Shown piece by piece: positions 55,080-63,060 of a stretch of 64,000 bases of DNA. The notes under the pieces were generated by a model, which saw only the letters and a list, made by a program, of their open reading frames with translations, ran no database searches and was not told the DNA's origin. The position numbers were made by a program, and so were the translations under genes. How positions within the stretch are numbered: the first letter of the stretch is position 1; each line of letters opens with the position of its first letter. Location: assembly GCA_963756425.1 (NCBI GenBank), contig CAVWNW010000003.1, positions 248,001 to 312,000 on the forward strand. The letters are read 5' to 3'. The stretch comes from DASQUK01 sp963756425. Lineage in GTDB: Bacteria; Actinomycetota; Acidimicrobiia; Acidimicrobiales; VFJN01.

Positions 55080-56553
55080 GCCGGTCCTGGTGGGGGTCGG
55101 ACAGTGGAGCAACCGCGTGGACCGTGGGGAGCCGGTCGTCGAGCCCGCGGACATGATGGCCGAGGGGTTGCGCCGCGCTGCCATGGACAGCGGGGCCGGT
55201 CCCCGGGCGCTGGAGCGTGCCGATGCCGTCCGGGTGTCCCGGTCGTTGTCGCGGAACTACCGCAACCCGGCCCGGCTCGTGGCCGAGCGCGTCGCGGCCG
55301 CACCGCGCGACGAGGCCGTCACCCCGGTCGGTGGCAACGAGCCGCAGGGACTGGTGGCCCAGGCCAGTCGCGACATCGCCGCCGGCAGCGCGGACATCGT
55401 GCTGATCTGTGGCGCCGAGGCGTGGCGGACCCGGTCGGCCACCCCGCGCGATCGGCGCGGAGACCTCGGCTGGACGACGCAGGACGACACAGTGCCGCCA
55501 GCGCGCCAGACGGCCCCGGACTTCCAGCTCAACCACCCGGCCGAGATCGCCCGCCAGGTGTTCGCGCCGTCCCAGGCGTACGCCCTGTTCGAGCACGCCC
55601 TGCGCGCCGCCGCCGAGCGACCGATCGACGAGCACCTGGTGCGCATCAGCGAGTTGTGGGCCAGGTTCAACGCGGTGGCCGTGGACAATCCCCACGCCTG
55701 GATCCGTGAGCCGCTGACCGCCGAGCAGATCCGCACCCCGACGCCCGACAACCGCTGGATCTGGTGGCCGTACACCAAGGTCATGAACGCCAACAATGCG
55801 GTGGAGCAGTCGGCAGCGCTGATCGTGTGCTCGGCGGCGAGCGCCACCGCACTAGGGGTGCCCCGCGACCGCTGGGTGTTCCCGCTGGCGGCCACGCAGG
55901 CGCACGACACGTACATCGTGTCGCACCGCCGTGACCTCCACTCGGCGCCGGCCCTGGGGGCCGCGGCGCACGCACTCCTGGCGCTGGCCGGCGGCGTGTC
56001 CACCGACGAGCTCGCACACCTCGATCTCTACTCGTGCTTCCCCTCCGCCGTGGAGGTGGCCGCCACCGAGATCGGGCTGGGGCTCGACCGCCAGCTGACC
56101 GTCACGGGAGGGCTGTCGTTCGCGGGCGGTCCCTGGAACAACTACGGCACCCATGCGATCGCGACCATGGCGGGCGTGCTCCGAGCAGATCCCGGGAGCC
56201 TCGGGCTCGTGACCGGCGTCGGCGGCTACCTGACCAAGCACACCCTGGGGCTCTACTCGACGGAGCCGCCGCCCGACGGCTTCCGCTGGGCCGATGCCCA
56301 GGAACAGGCGGAGGTGACGCCGACCCGTGAGCTGGCCGAGGACGTCGACGGCACGGCCACCGTCGAGTCGTGGGTGGTCCAGCACGGGCGCGACGGCGAT
56401 GCCGAGGCGGTGCAGGTGGCCTGCCTGCTCGACGACGGGCGGCGCACCTGGGCGTCATCGGACGACAGCGACACCGTGGCCGAGATGCGCGCCGGTGCCG
56501 AGCAGGTCGGCCGCGTCGTCAAGGTCGGCCCCGACGGCGCCTTGTCCCTGTGA
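55060..56553 (+). CDS. Thiolase-like (acetyl-CoA acetyltransferase/SCP2-type) protein
   Basis: A 497-residue member of the thiolase superfamily of the type annotated as acetyl-CoA acetyltransferase in actinobacteria. It opens with RTPVLVGVGQWSNR and has a first-half core (GLVAQASRDIAAGSADIVLICGAEAW), the segment SAALIVCSAASATALGVPRD and the second-half HLDLYSCFPSAVEVAATEIGL; GGLSFAGGPWNNYGTHA resembles the G-G-x-x-x-x-G-H-P-x-G area with changes, ending in a ~75-residue OB-like C-terminal part. The usual nucleophile Cys of thiolase is not evident in the first half, so catalysis may differ. It interrupts the conserved tsaC-ptp block on the opposite strand. Confidence 0.7.
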   Translation: MAPDPRTPVLVGVGQWSNRVDRGEPVVEPADMMAEGLRRAAMDSGAGPRALERADAVRVSRSLSRNYRNPARLVAERVAAAPRDEAVTPVGGNEPQGLVAQASRDIAAGSADIVLICGAEAWRTRSATPRDRRGDLGWTTQDDTVPPARQTAPDFQLNHPAEIARQVFAPSQAYALFEHALRAAAERPIDEHLVRISELWARFNAVAVDNPHAWIREPLTAEQIRTPTPDNRWIWWPYTKVMNANNAVEQSAALIVCSAASATALGVPRDRWVFPLAATQAHDTYIVSHRRDLHSAPALGAAAHALLALAGGVSTDELAHLDLYSCFPSAVEVAATEIGLGLDRQLTVTGGLSFAGGPWNNYGTHAIATMAGVLRADPGSLGLVTGVGGYLTKHTLGLYSTEPPPDGFRWADAQEQAEVTPTRELAEDVDGTATVESWVVQHGRDGDAEAVQVACLLDDGRRTWASSDDSDTVAEMRAGAEQVGRVVKVGPDGALSL

Positions 56554-56672
56554 GCCGGCTTCGCCCGTCCGCGCCCCTCCGCTCACGGGTCCTGTCGCCT
56601 GCGGTGCGGGGCCTACCGCCCTCGGCGCATTCGCGCCTCGAGCGCCCCCGCATCCTCAGCGCCACCCGCTCG
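56554..56672. other. 119-bp gap between convergent genes
   Basis: It is C-rich with no clear gene. No strong hairpin could be matched by eye. Confidence 0.4.
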
Positions 56673-58019
56673 CTACCCGCCCTTCGCCGGATGGCGCGAA
56701 GCGGCCTCGGCCTGCGGCCGAGTCGACAACACTGGATCGCCGTTGGTGCTGGCCGACGGCGGCGGTGGGCCGATCCGCACCTCGGTGATCGCCCGCCCGT
56801 CCACGGCCAGGACCTCGATGGTGCGCCCGGCCACAGTCACCCGGTCGCCGGGCGCCTCGGGCACGCGACCGAGCACGTCGAGCACCAGGCCGGCCACGGT
56901 CGCATACGGCCCCTCGGGCATGCCGTGCACGCCCACGTCCTCCAGGTCGTGGACCGGGAATCGCCCCGGCAGCACCAGCGATCCGTCGGGCTCGCGACGG
57001 ACCCGGACCACGTCGCGATCCGTCTCGTCGTAGATCTCGCCCACCAGCTCCTCGACCAGGTCCTCGATGGTGACGATGCCGGCGGCCGCGCCGTGCTCGT
57101 CCACCACCAGCGCCAGCTGGAACCGGCGCACCTGCATCTCGTGGAGCACGTCGAGGGCCGCGGCGGTCTCGGGGAACGCGGCCAGCTCCCCCGCCACCTC
57201 GCGCACCGGGCGGTCGCCCGGGCCGAGCAGGTCGCGGAGGTGGACCATGCCGACGACCTCGTCGAGCTTGCCGTCGTGGGCCACCGGCGCCCGCGAATGG
57301 CCGCTGGCCGCGAGCTCCTGGAGCGCGTTGGCGACGGGCTCGTCGGCGTCGAGCACGAACACGTCGGGTCGCGGGCGCAACACCTCGTCGAGCGTGCGCT
57401 CGGAGATGTCGAACGCCCCCTCCATGATCAGCCGCTGCTTGGCCGTGAACGATGCCTGAGTCTCCACCAGCTCGCGAATCTCGGCCTCGGTGACCTCCTC
57501 GCGTGTGACGGAGGGGTCGCCACCCATGATGCGCACCACGACATCGGTCGACCGGGACAGCAGCCAGACCACGGGCCGGGTCAGCATCGCCATCGCCGAC
57601 AGCAGGCGCGCGGACAGCAGCGCCCAGCGCTCGGCCCGCTGCATGGCCACCCGCTTGGGCGCCAGCTCGCCGATCACCAGCGTCGCGTACGACAGCAAGA
57701 TGGTGACCACGACGATGGACACCGCGCGGGCCGCGCCACCGAGGAAGTCCAGGCGGCGCTCGAGAGGCTCGGACAGCGAGACGGCGGCGGCTGCCGACGC
57801 CAGGAAGCCGGCCAGCGTGATGCCGACCTGGATGGTGGCCAGGAAGCGGTTCGGGTCGCGCGCCAGCCGCGCCACCAACGCCCCGGTGGACGATCGCTGC
57901 TCGAGCCGCTGGAGCTGGCCCTCCCGCAGCGACACCAGCGCCATCTCGGTGCCGGAGAAGGCTGCGTTGACCAGGACCAGCACGAAGACCAGGCCGAGCT
58001 CCAGCCAGAGCCCAGTCAC
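56673..58019 (-). CDS. DUF21/CBS-pair/CorC-domain membrane protein (hemolysin C/CNNM family)
   Basis: A 448-residue protein. The N-terminal DUF21 membrane domain (GLVFVLVLVNAAFSGTEMAL; FLATIQVGITLAGFLASAAA; RAVSIVVVTILLSYATLVIGE; GELAPKRVAMQ) spans about 1-180, two CBS motifs lie about 205-330 (LRPRPDVFVLDADEPV; ALVVDEHGAAAGIVTIEDLVEELVGEI) and a CorC_HlyC domain ends near 430. CNNM/CorC proteins take part in magnesium or cobalt efflux (family knowledge). GTG 58019. It lies within the tsaC-ptp interval and may follow the LolA-like gene upstream (74 bp). Confidence 0.88.
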   Translation of the reverse strand: MTGLWLELGLVFVLVLVNAAFSGTEMALVSLREGQLQRLEQRSSTGALVARLARDPNRFLATIQVGITLAGFLASAAAAVSLSEPLERRLDFLGGAARAVSIVVVTILLSYATLVIGELAPKRVAMQRAERWALLSARLLSAMAMLTRPVVWLLSRSTDVVVRIMGGDPSVTREEVTEAEIRELVETQASFTAKQRLIMEGAFDISERTLDEVLRPRPDVFVLDADEPVANALQELAASGHSRAPVAHDGKLDEVVGMVHLRDLLGPGDRPVREVAGELAAFPETAAALDVLHEMQVRRFQLALVVDEHGAAAGIVTIEDLVEELVGEIYDETDRDVVRVRREPDGSLVLPGRFPVHDLEDVGVHGMPEGPYATVAGLVLDVLGRVPEAPGDRVTVAGRTIEVLAVDGRAITEVRIGPPPPSASTNGDPVLSTRPQAEAASRHPAKGG

Positions 58020-58093
58020 GATGAGCTCGCGAACGGGCCGGGCGCCGCGCCCGATGGAGGGTCTGATGGGTGCTTCACAGTGCCGCGATCAGG

Positions 58094-58963
58094 CTAACGG
58101 TCGACGGGCCGGAAGGCCGCGCCCTGCCGCAGGGCGCGGCGCACCTGGCCCGGGTCGTCCAGGTCCACCGTGTTGGGGTCGACGCCCAGCTCGGTCAGGT
58201 GGTCCCGCAGCAGCTCGTGGCTCGACCGCACGATCGCCTCGGGTGGGGGCGAGAACTCGTCCGGCGGGATGGGATCATCGATCACCACGTCTGTCAGCTC
58301 GGTCCGCGAGCAGGGTTGGCCCTCGAGCAACCCTTCGTGGCAGAGCACGATGCCCGTCCGCGCCTCGAACCAGAAGCGGTGCTCGACCCCGAGGAACTCG
58401 TCCGGCAGCCGCGACGCGGCCGCGACCGGCGTGGCCGGTTCCGCCGTGCCCGCGCCGCCCCCGAGGGGCCGGGGATAGGCGTCCACCGTCCAGCAGAACC
58501 GCCCCGCGCGCTCGTCGGGCTCGGGTTCGCCGAAGTCGAGCCACCTCAGCAGCGGCCCGGGATAGAGGCATGCACCGATCGGACCGGCGTCGTGCAGCGC
58601 CGCCCGGGTCGAGTCGCGCTCCGTCACCAGCGAGCCGGTGCCGACCCAGCTCTGGTGGCCGTCACTCACCGCGATGTGGCCGCGCCCCACCACCCGCCAA
58701 CGGTCGGGCAGGGCGACGAGGACGTACGCCAGGGATTCGTTCAGCGCCGCCGGGTCATCCACGGTGGGATCACCGGCGTCATCGCCCTTCTCGGCGGCCG
58801 GCTGGTGGCCGGAGCCGTCGCCTCCCGGCCCCGAGAACCGGGCCAGCTGCTCGTGCACGGCCGCGACCAGCCCCAGGTCGACCCAGCGGGTCAGCGCTGC
58901 CTCGATGGTGCGCAGCGGTCCCGGTGCCACCCCCACCAGCGCCAGCAGGTCTCCCCTCATCAT
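58094..58963 (-). CDS. Uncharacterised protein with weak LolA/LppX-like features
   Basis: A 289-residue protein without signal peptide or membrane span. Residues 85-260 alternate beta strands (YVLVALPDRWRVVGRGHIAV, SWVGTGSLVTER) and include FWFEARTGIVLCHEG and LTDVVIDDPIPPDEFSPP, which recalls the closing strands of LolA-like domains (ligand carriers), but the match is weak. Residues 45-75 are low-complexity (GPGGDGSGHQ, AAEKGDDAGDP). The ending PGQVRRALRQGAAFRPVDR is basic. A TATCTT box 7 nt before the first ATG predicts a leaderless transcript. Function unknown; it sits between tsaC and the CBS protein. Confidence 0.65.
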   Translation of the reverse strand: MMRGDLLALVGVAPGPLRTIEAALTRWVDLGLVAAVHEQLARFSGPGGDGSGHQPAAEKGDDAGDPTVDDPAALNESLAYVLVALPDRWRVVGRGHIAVSDGHQSWVGTGSLVTERDSTRAALHDAGPIGACLYPGPLLRWLDFGEPEPDERAGRFCWTVDAYPRPLGGGAGTAEPATPVAAASRLPDEFLGVEHRFWFEARTGIVLCHEGLLEGQPCSRTELTDVVIDDPIPPDEFSPPPEAIVRSSHELLRDHLTELGVDPNTVDLDDPGQVRRALRQGAAFRPVDR

Positions 58964-58970
58964 CGGCCGA

Positions 58971-58976
58971 AAGATA
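58971..58976 (-). promoter_or_regulatory. -10 box of the LolA-like gene
   Basis: TATCTT on the minus strand, 7 nt before ATG 58963; identical to the glpX box. Confidence 0.55.
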
Positions 58977-59030
58977 CGGTCGGTCGAGGACCAGCGCCAT
59001 CAGCAGCCGGACGATGCTTGAGCCAGAGCG

Positions 59031-59645
59031 TCATCCGCGGGCCGCGGCGCTGAGCTCTGCCAGGGGGATCGGGCCCTCGCGGAGCACCTTCCACTCCGCG
59101 CCGGTCACGGCAACGACGGTGGACGGCGGCGCCTCGCAGCGTCCGCCGTCGAGCACGAGCGCCAGCCCGGCGCCGAAGGTGGCCGCCACGCCCTCGGCGG
59201 TCGGCGCCGTCGGCTCCCCGTGGCGGTTGGCGCTGGTCGTAGCGATCGGGCCCACGGCGGCGGCGATGGCCCGGACCAGCGCATGGTCCGGGCAGCGTAC
59301 GCCCACCGTGCCGGCGGGTTCGCCGAGCTCGTACCCGAGGCCCGGCCGCCGGGGCAGCACCAGCGTCAGCGGGCCGGGCCACAGGTGCTCCGCGATTTGG
59401 CGGACCTCCGGGGTCGGGGCATCGGGCGCCGCCAGCCCGAACGCCTGGGCGGCGTCGGCGCAGAGGACGGCGATCGGCGTGTCGGCCCCCCGCCCCTTGA
59501 GCGCGAACAGCCGGTCGGTGGCGGGGGCGATCGTCGGCAGCGCCGCCAGGCCGTAGACGGTGTCGGTGGGCAGGGCCACCACCTCGCCCTCCCGCAGCGC
59601 GTCGATCGCCAGCGTGACCGCATCCGGTCCGACCGGGACGATCAT
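59031..59645 (-). CDS. tsaC: L-threonylcarbamoyladenylate synthase
   Basis: A 204-residue YrdC/Sua5-domain enzyme that makes threonylcarbamoyl-AMP for the t6A37 tRNA modification. VALPTDTVYGLAALP, KGRGADTPIAVLC and GPLTLVLPRRPG are canonical, and the KVLREG ending marks the short TsaC form without the Sua5 C-terminal domain. ATG 59645 is chosen; a GTG at 59702 would place the start inside the hairpin upstream. Third gene of the prfA-prmC-tsaC group. Confidence 0.93.
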   Translation of the reverse strand: MIVPVGPDAVTLAIDALREGEVVALPTDTVYGLAALPTIAPATDRLFALKGRGADTPIAVLCADAAQAFGLAAPDAPTPEVRQIAEHLWPGPLTLVLPRRPGLGYELGEPAGTVGVRCPDHALVRAIAAAVGPIATTSANRHGEPTAPTAEGVAATFGAGLALVLDGGRCEAPPSTVVAVTGAEWKVLREGPIPLAELSAAARG

Positions 59646-59673
59646 CCGGGGCGTCCGGGCAACCCCTCCGGAA

Positions 59674-59717
59674 CCTGCCGCGAAAATGGTGGCCAGGACC
59701 ACCTGAACCGCGGCAGG
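59674..59717 (-). promoter_or_regulatory. Hairpin in the prmC-tsaC spacer
   Basis: CCTGCCGCG (59674-59682) pairs with CGCGGCAGG (59709-59717), with an inner GGTGG/CCACC pair (59688-59692 / 59699-59703). It lies 12 bp after the prmC stop and 28 bp before the tsaC start. Terminator, attenuator or processing site. Confidence 0.55.
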
Positions 59718-59729
59718 AACCGGGGGGCG

Positions 59730-60608
59730 TCAGGCACGGGCCAGCAGGATGCGATCCCGGCCGGTGAGGTCGGGCCAGACGGCGATGGACCCGAACCCGG
59801 CGGCGCGGGCCATCGCCCCGGCCTCGGCCGCCTGGTGCGGTGCGATCTCCACCACCAGGGACCCCGGCTGGGCCAGCCAGAGGCGCGCCTCGGCCACGAT
59901 CCGCTCGATGTCCTCGAGCCCCGTGGGGCCGGACACCAGTGCCTCCAGCGGCTCCCACGCTCGCACCTCGTCGGGCAGGTCCTCCACCTCGAACTCGGCC
60001 ACGTATGGCGGGTTGCTCACGATCACGTCGACCGCGCCGCCCAACTCGGCGGGCAGCGCCTCGTACCACGATCCCTGGGCCAGGCGCACCGCCTCGCCGA
60101 TCCGCCCGAGGGCGGCCACGTTCGTCTCGGCCACCGCCAGCGCGTCGGGGGAGATGTCGGTCGCCCACACCTCGATGCCGGTCCACTCCACCGCCAGCGC
60201 CAGCGCGATCGCGCCGGAGCCGGTGCCGAGGTCGACCGCCAGCCGAGCGTCGAGCCGCCGGCATTCCTCGAGCGCCATCTGCGTCAGCGCCTCGGTCTCG
60301 GGGCGGGGGATGAGGACGCGGTTGTCGACCTCGAGGTCGAGGACACGGAAGCCCCAGCGCCCGAGCACGTACTGCAGGGGCTCACCGCGCAGGCGCCGCT
60401 CGAGCATGTCGAAGAAGAACGTGGCGTCGCCCAGGCCCGCCGGCGCCTCGAGCCCGATGATGAGATCGGCCCCCTCCAGGCCGCTGGCCCGCTGCACGAG
60501 CCAGCGGGCCTCCTGCTCGGCGTTGTCGATGCCCGCCTGTGCCAGCCGGTCGGCGCCCTCGTCGAGGAGCGTCTGCCAGGCGACGCCTCCGGTCGCGGTC
60601 TCGGTCAC
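59730..60608 (-). CDS. prmC: Peptide chain release factor N5-glutamine methyltransferase
   Basis: A 292-residue SAM-dependent methylase that modifies the GGQ glutamine of release factors. An N-terminal helical bundle (to about 80), the SAM motif VDLGTGSGAIALALA and the catalytic NPPY (IVSNPPYVAEFE) are present, with RPETEALTQMAL between. GTG 60608, 27 bp after prfA, its substrate gene. Confidence 0.95.
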   Translation of the reverse strand: MTETATGGVAWQTLLDEGADRLAQAGIDNAEQEARWLVQRASGLEGADLIIGLEAPAGLGDATFFFDMLERRLRGEPLQYVLGRWGFRVLDLEVDNRVLIPRPETEALTQMALEECRRLDARLAVDLGTGSGAIALALAVEWTGIEVWATDISPDALAVAETNVAALGRIGEAVRLAQGSWYEALPAELGGAVDVIVSNPPYVAEFEVEDLPDEVRAWEPLEALVSGPTGLEDIERIVAEARLWLAQPGSLVVEIAPHQAAEAGAMARAAGFGSIAVWPDLTGRDRILLARA

Positions 60609-60635
60609 GGTGGGTCCCAGCCCGGCACCGCGAGC

Positions 60636-61700
60636 TCAGGTGGCCTCGCCGAGGCGGCGGGCCTGCTCGTCGGCCACCAGCGCGTCGCTGATCTGGGCCA
60701 GCTCGCCCGCGAGCACCTTGTCGAGCTTGTAGACGGTGAGGCCGATGCGGTGGTCCGTCACGCGGTTCTCCTTGAAGTTGTAGGTGCGAACCTTCTCGGA
60801 GCGGCCCCCGCCTCCCACCTGGCCCCGGCGGGCGGCCGACGCCTCGGCGGCCTGGCGGTCCTGCTCCGCCTTGAGCAGCCGCGAGCGCAGCACCTGCAGC
60901 GCCTTGGCGCGATTCTGGATCTGGCTCTTCTCGTCCTGCATGGAGACGACGATGCCGGTCGGCAGGTGCGTCAGCCGCACGGCGGAGTCGGTGGTGTTGA
61001 CGCTCTGCCCGCCAGGTCCCGAGGAGCGGTAGACGTCGGTTCGCAGGTCGTTGGGGTCTATGGCGACGTCGACCTCCTCGGCTTCGGGCAGCACGGTCAC
61101 GGTCGCCGACGACGTGTGCACGCGCCCCTGGCTCTCGGTGACCGGCACCCGCTGCACCCGGTGGGGCCCGGCCTCGAGGTGCATGCGCGCCCAAACCCCG
61201 TCGCCCTTCATCGCGAACGTCACCTCGTTGAAGCCTCCCAGGTCCGACGGATCGGTACCCAGCACGTCGACCGACCATCCCTGGCGCGCGGCGAAAGCGC
61301 GATACATCTCGTACAGGTCGCGGGCGAACAGGTTGGCCTCCTCGCCGCCCTCGGCGCCGCGGATCTCGACGATGACGTTGCGGTCGTCATTGGGATCGCG
61401 GGGCAGCAGCAGGACGCGGAGCTCGTCGGTGAGCCGGGTGATCGCCGCCTCGGCGGCGTCGATCTCGGCCCGGAGGATGTCGCGCTCGTCTCCGACGGCG
61501 TCCGGCAACATCCCCTTGGCCACCTCGAGGTCGGCTCGGCGGGCACCTAGCTCGCGCGACCGCTCGACGATCGGGCCCAGCTCGCGGTAGCGCTTGGCCA
61601 CCTGCTGGAATCGGGGCTGGTCGGCGATGAGGTCGGGGTCGCCCAGGCGCGCCTCGGCGTCACGGAACTCCCGGTCCAGCTCGGCGAGGCGATCGAGCAC
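60636..61700 (-). CDS. prfA: Peptide chain release factor 1
   Basis: A 354-residue RF1 that recognises UAA and UAG. The GGQ loop is YRSSGPGGQSVNTTDSAVRL (about residue 230) and the region around the P-x-T recognition loop reads RVQRVPVTESQGRVHTS. The GTG start with a TAGCCT box 8 nt upstream suggests leaderless transcription and an internal promoter in this block. Confidence 0.96.
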   Translation of the reverse strand: MLDRLAELDREFRDAEARLGDPDLIADQPRFQQVAKRYRELGPIVERSRELGARRADLEVAKGMLPDAVGDERDILRAEIDAAEAAITRLTDELRVLLLPRDPNDDRNVIVEIRGAEGGEEANLFARDLYEMYRAFAARQGWSVDVLGTDPSDLGGFNEVTFAMKGDGVWARMHLEAGPHRVQRVPVTESQGRVHTSSATVTVLPEAEEVDVAIDPNDLRTDVYRSSGPGGQSVNTTDSAVRLTHLPTGIVVSMQDEKSQIQNRAKALQVLRSRLLKAEQDRQAAEASAARRGQVGGGGRSEKVRTYNFKENRVTDHRIGLTVYKLDKVLAGELAQISDALVADEQARRLGEAT

Positions 61701-61708
61701 GACCAGCG

Positions 61709-61714
61709 AGGCTA
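61709..61714 (-). promoter_or_regulatory. -10 box of prfA
   Basis: TAGCCT on the minus strand, 8 nt before GTG 61700. Confidence 0.5.
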
Positions 61715-61733
61715 CCCGGCGTTCTGGTTGTAC

Positions 61734-62769
61734 CTATCCGGCGGCCCGCCAGTCACCAGGAACGGGAACGACCTCCGCCGGCGTGCGGAGGCGAGCCGCC
61801 AGCCGTCGAGTGCCGGGATGATCGTCAGGCTCCGGCAGCACCAGCAGCAGGCGCGCGGACGGGTCGAGCGCCTCGCGAGCGTCGGCCGCAATGGGCACCA
61901 GGTCCAGGGCGATGCCGACCGAGCAGGCGACGACCGCCGGCACCCCATCGGCGGTGGTCCCGGTGGCGATGGCGATGTCGCGTTCGGTGAGGTTGGCACG
62001 CGGCCGGACGCCCGGCTCGGGGCGGAGGGTTGCCAGACCGACGATGCCAGGAGTTCGGCACAGCACCGCCCGCAGCCAGCGGTCCGGGACCAGCTGGTTG
62101 AGCGGATGCCGGGGCGCACCCGGCCGCCGGTGCTCGCGGACGATGCCAACGACCCGGGCGAGCTGGTCGACCGGGGCTAGCTCGCCGTGGACCATGGCCG
62201 TCAGCTCCCGGTCGGCCTTCCCCACGCCCACCTCGAGCTGTGGCTCGGCGATGGGGACGCCGGCGGTGGTCGTGCCGTGGACGATCCGGGCAACCTCCAG
62301 GCCGTTGACCTCCCCGCGCACGACGCCACCCTCGGCGACGACCTCGAGGCCGGCGTCGATCAGGAGGTCCACCAGGTTCGGCGGCGCCGTGGCGTCGGGC
62401 TGGCGGGCCGGCGGGGCCGGGGCCGCTGGCACCAACGCGGTCCCGGCGACGGCCCACACCTGCGGCGCCGGCGGCGCGAAGAGCGCGGACTGGCGCGGCG
62501 ACGGTGGCGGCGGCGTCGTCCGGTCCGTCCACCAGGATGTGGAGGTCGTCGACATGCTCGCGATCGGCCCATACCAGGGCCGGTCCCAGCGTGCGCTCGG
62601 GGGCATGGTCCGCCAGCACCCAGGCGGTCGGCCCGGGGCCGGCGAGCGCCACCGCCGTTCCCAGCGTGTGGCTGACCCGGTCGGCCGGTCCCCAGCGGCC
62701 GGCCACGAGGGCGGTGAGCTTGGCGCCGCGCAGCGCGGCACGGCGTTCTGCGCCGAGTGCGGATGTCAC
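61734..62769 (-). CDS. Uncharacterised protein between prfA and rpmE (apparent +1 frameshift)
   Basis: The N-terminal half reads well in one frame (LTALVAGRWGPADRVSHTLG, AWVLADHAPERTLGPALVWA, DDLHILVDGPDDAAATVA) and the C-terminal part in another (LVDLLIDAGLEVVAEGGVV, LEVGVGKADRELTAMVHGE, RDIAIATGTTADGVPAVVAC, SVGIALDLVPIAADARE). Removing one base near 62490-62498 joins them as TVAAQSALFAPPAPQVWAVAG and gives a 344-residue soluble protein (span 3n+1). No family is recognised. GTG 62769 to TAG 61734. The place next to rpmE and prfA is usually free of such a gene in Bacillus, so it may be lineage-specific. Confidence 0.65.
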
Positions 62770-62809
62770 CGGTCGGTGCTCGACCGGGTCGACGTAGTTC
62801 GCTCCGGCG

Positions 62810-63016
62810 CTACTTGGAGCGCTTGCCGTAGCGGCGCTCGAACCGGTCGATGCGGCCGCCGGTGTCCACCAGCTTCTGCTTGCCCGTGTAGAACGGGTGG
62901 CACTCGCTGCACAGCTCGACGTGCAGGTCGGCCTTCGTGGCGCGGGTGGTGAACTCGTTGCCGCAGGAGCAGCGCACCTTGGCGACGACGTAGTCGGGGT
63001 GGATGCCAGCCTTCAT
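62810..63016 (-). CDS. rpmE: 50S ribosomal protein L31
   Basis: A 68-residue L31 of the zinc-binding type: C16-S-C18 and C36-S-E-C39 (VRCSCGN; VELCSECHPFYTGKQK) form the Zn site. The MKAGIHPDY start and RRYGKR ending are canonical. CTGGAGACC precedes the ATG. Conserved place downstream of rho. Confidence 0.96.
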   Translation of the reverse strand: MKAGIHPDYVVAKVRCSCGNEFTTRATKADLHVELCSECHPFYTGKQKLVDTGGRIDRFERRYGKRSK

Positions 63017-63046
63017 TGCGGTCTCCAGGATCAGAACTTGGCGAAA

Positions 63047-63060
63047 GTAAGACAGTCTAC
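63047..63060 (-). promoter_or_regulatory. Candidate rpmE promoter overlapping the rho stop codon
   Basis: TAGACT (63054-63059, minus strand) lies on the rho TAG and within an imperfect palindrome GTAGAC-TG-TCTTAC (63047-63060). A 40-nt leader with GGAGA leads to rpmE. Confidence 0.4.
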
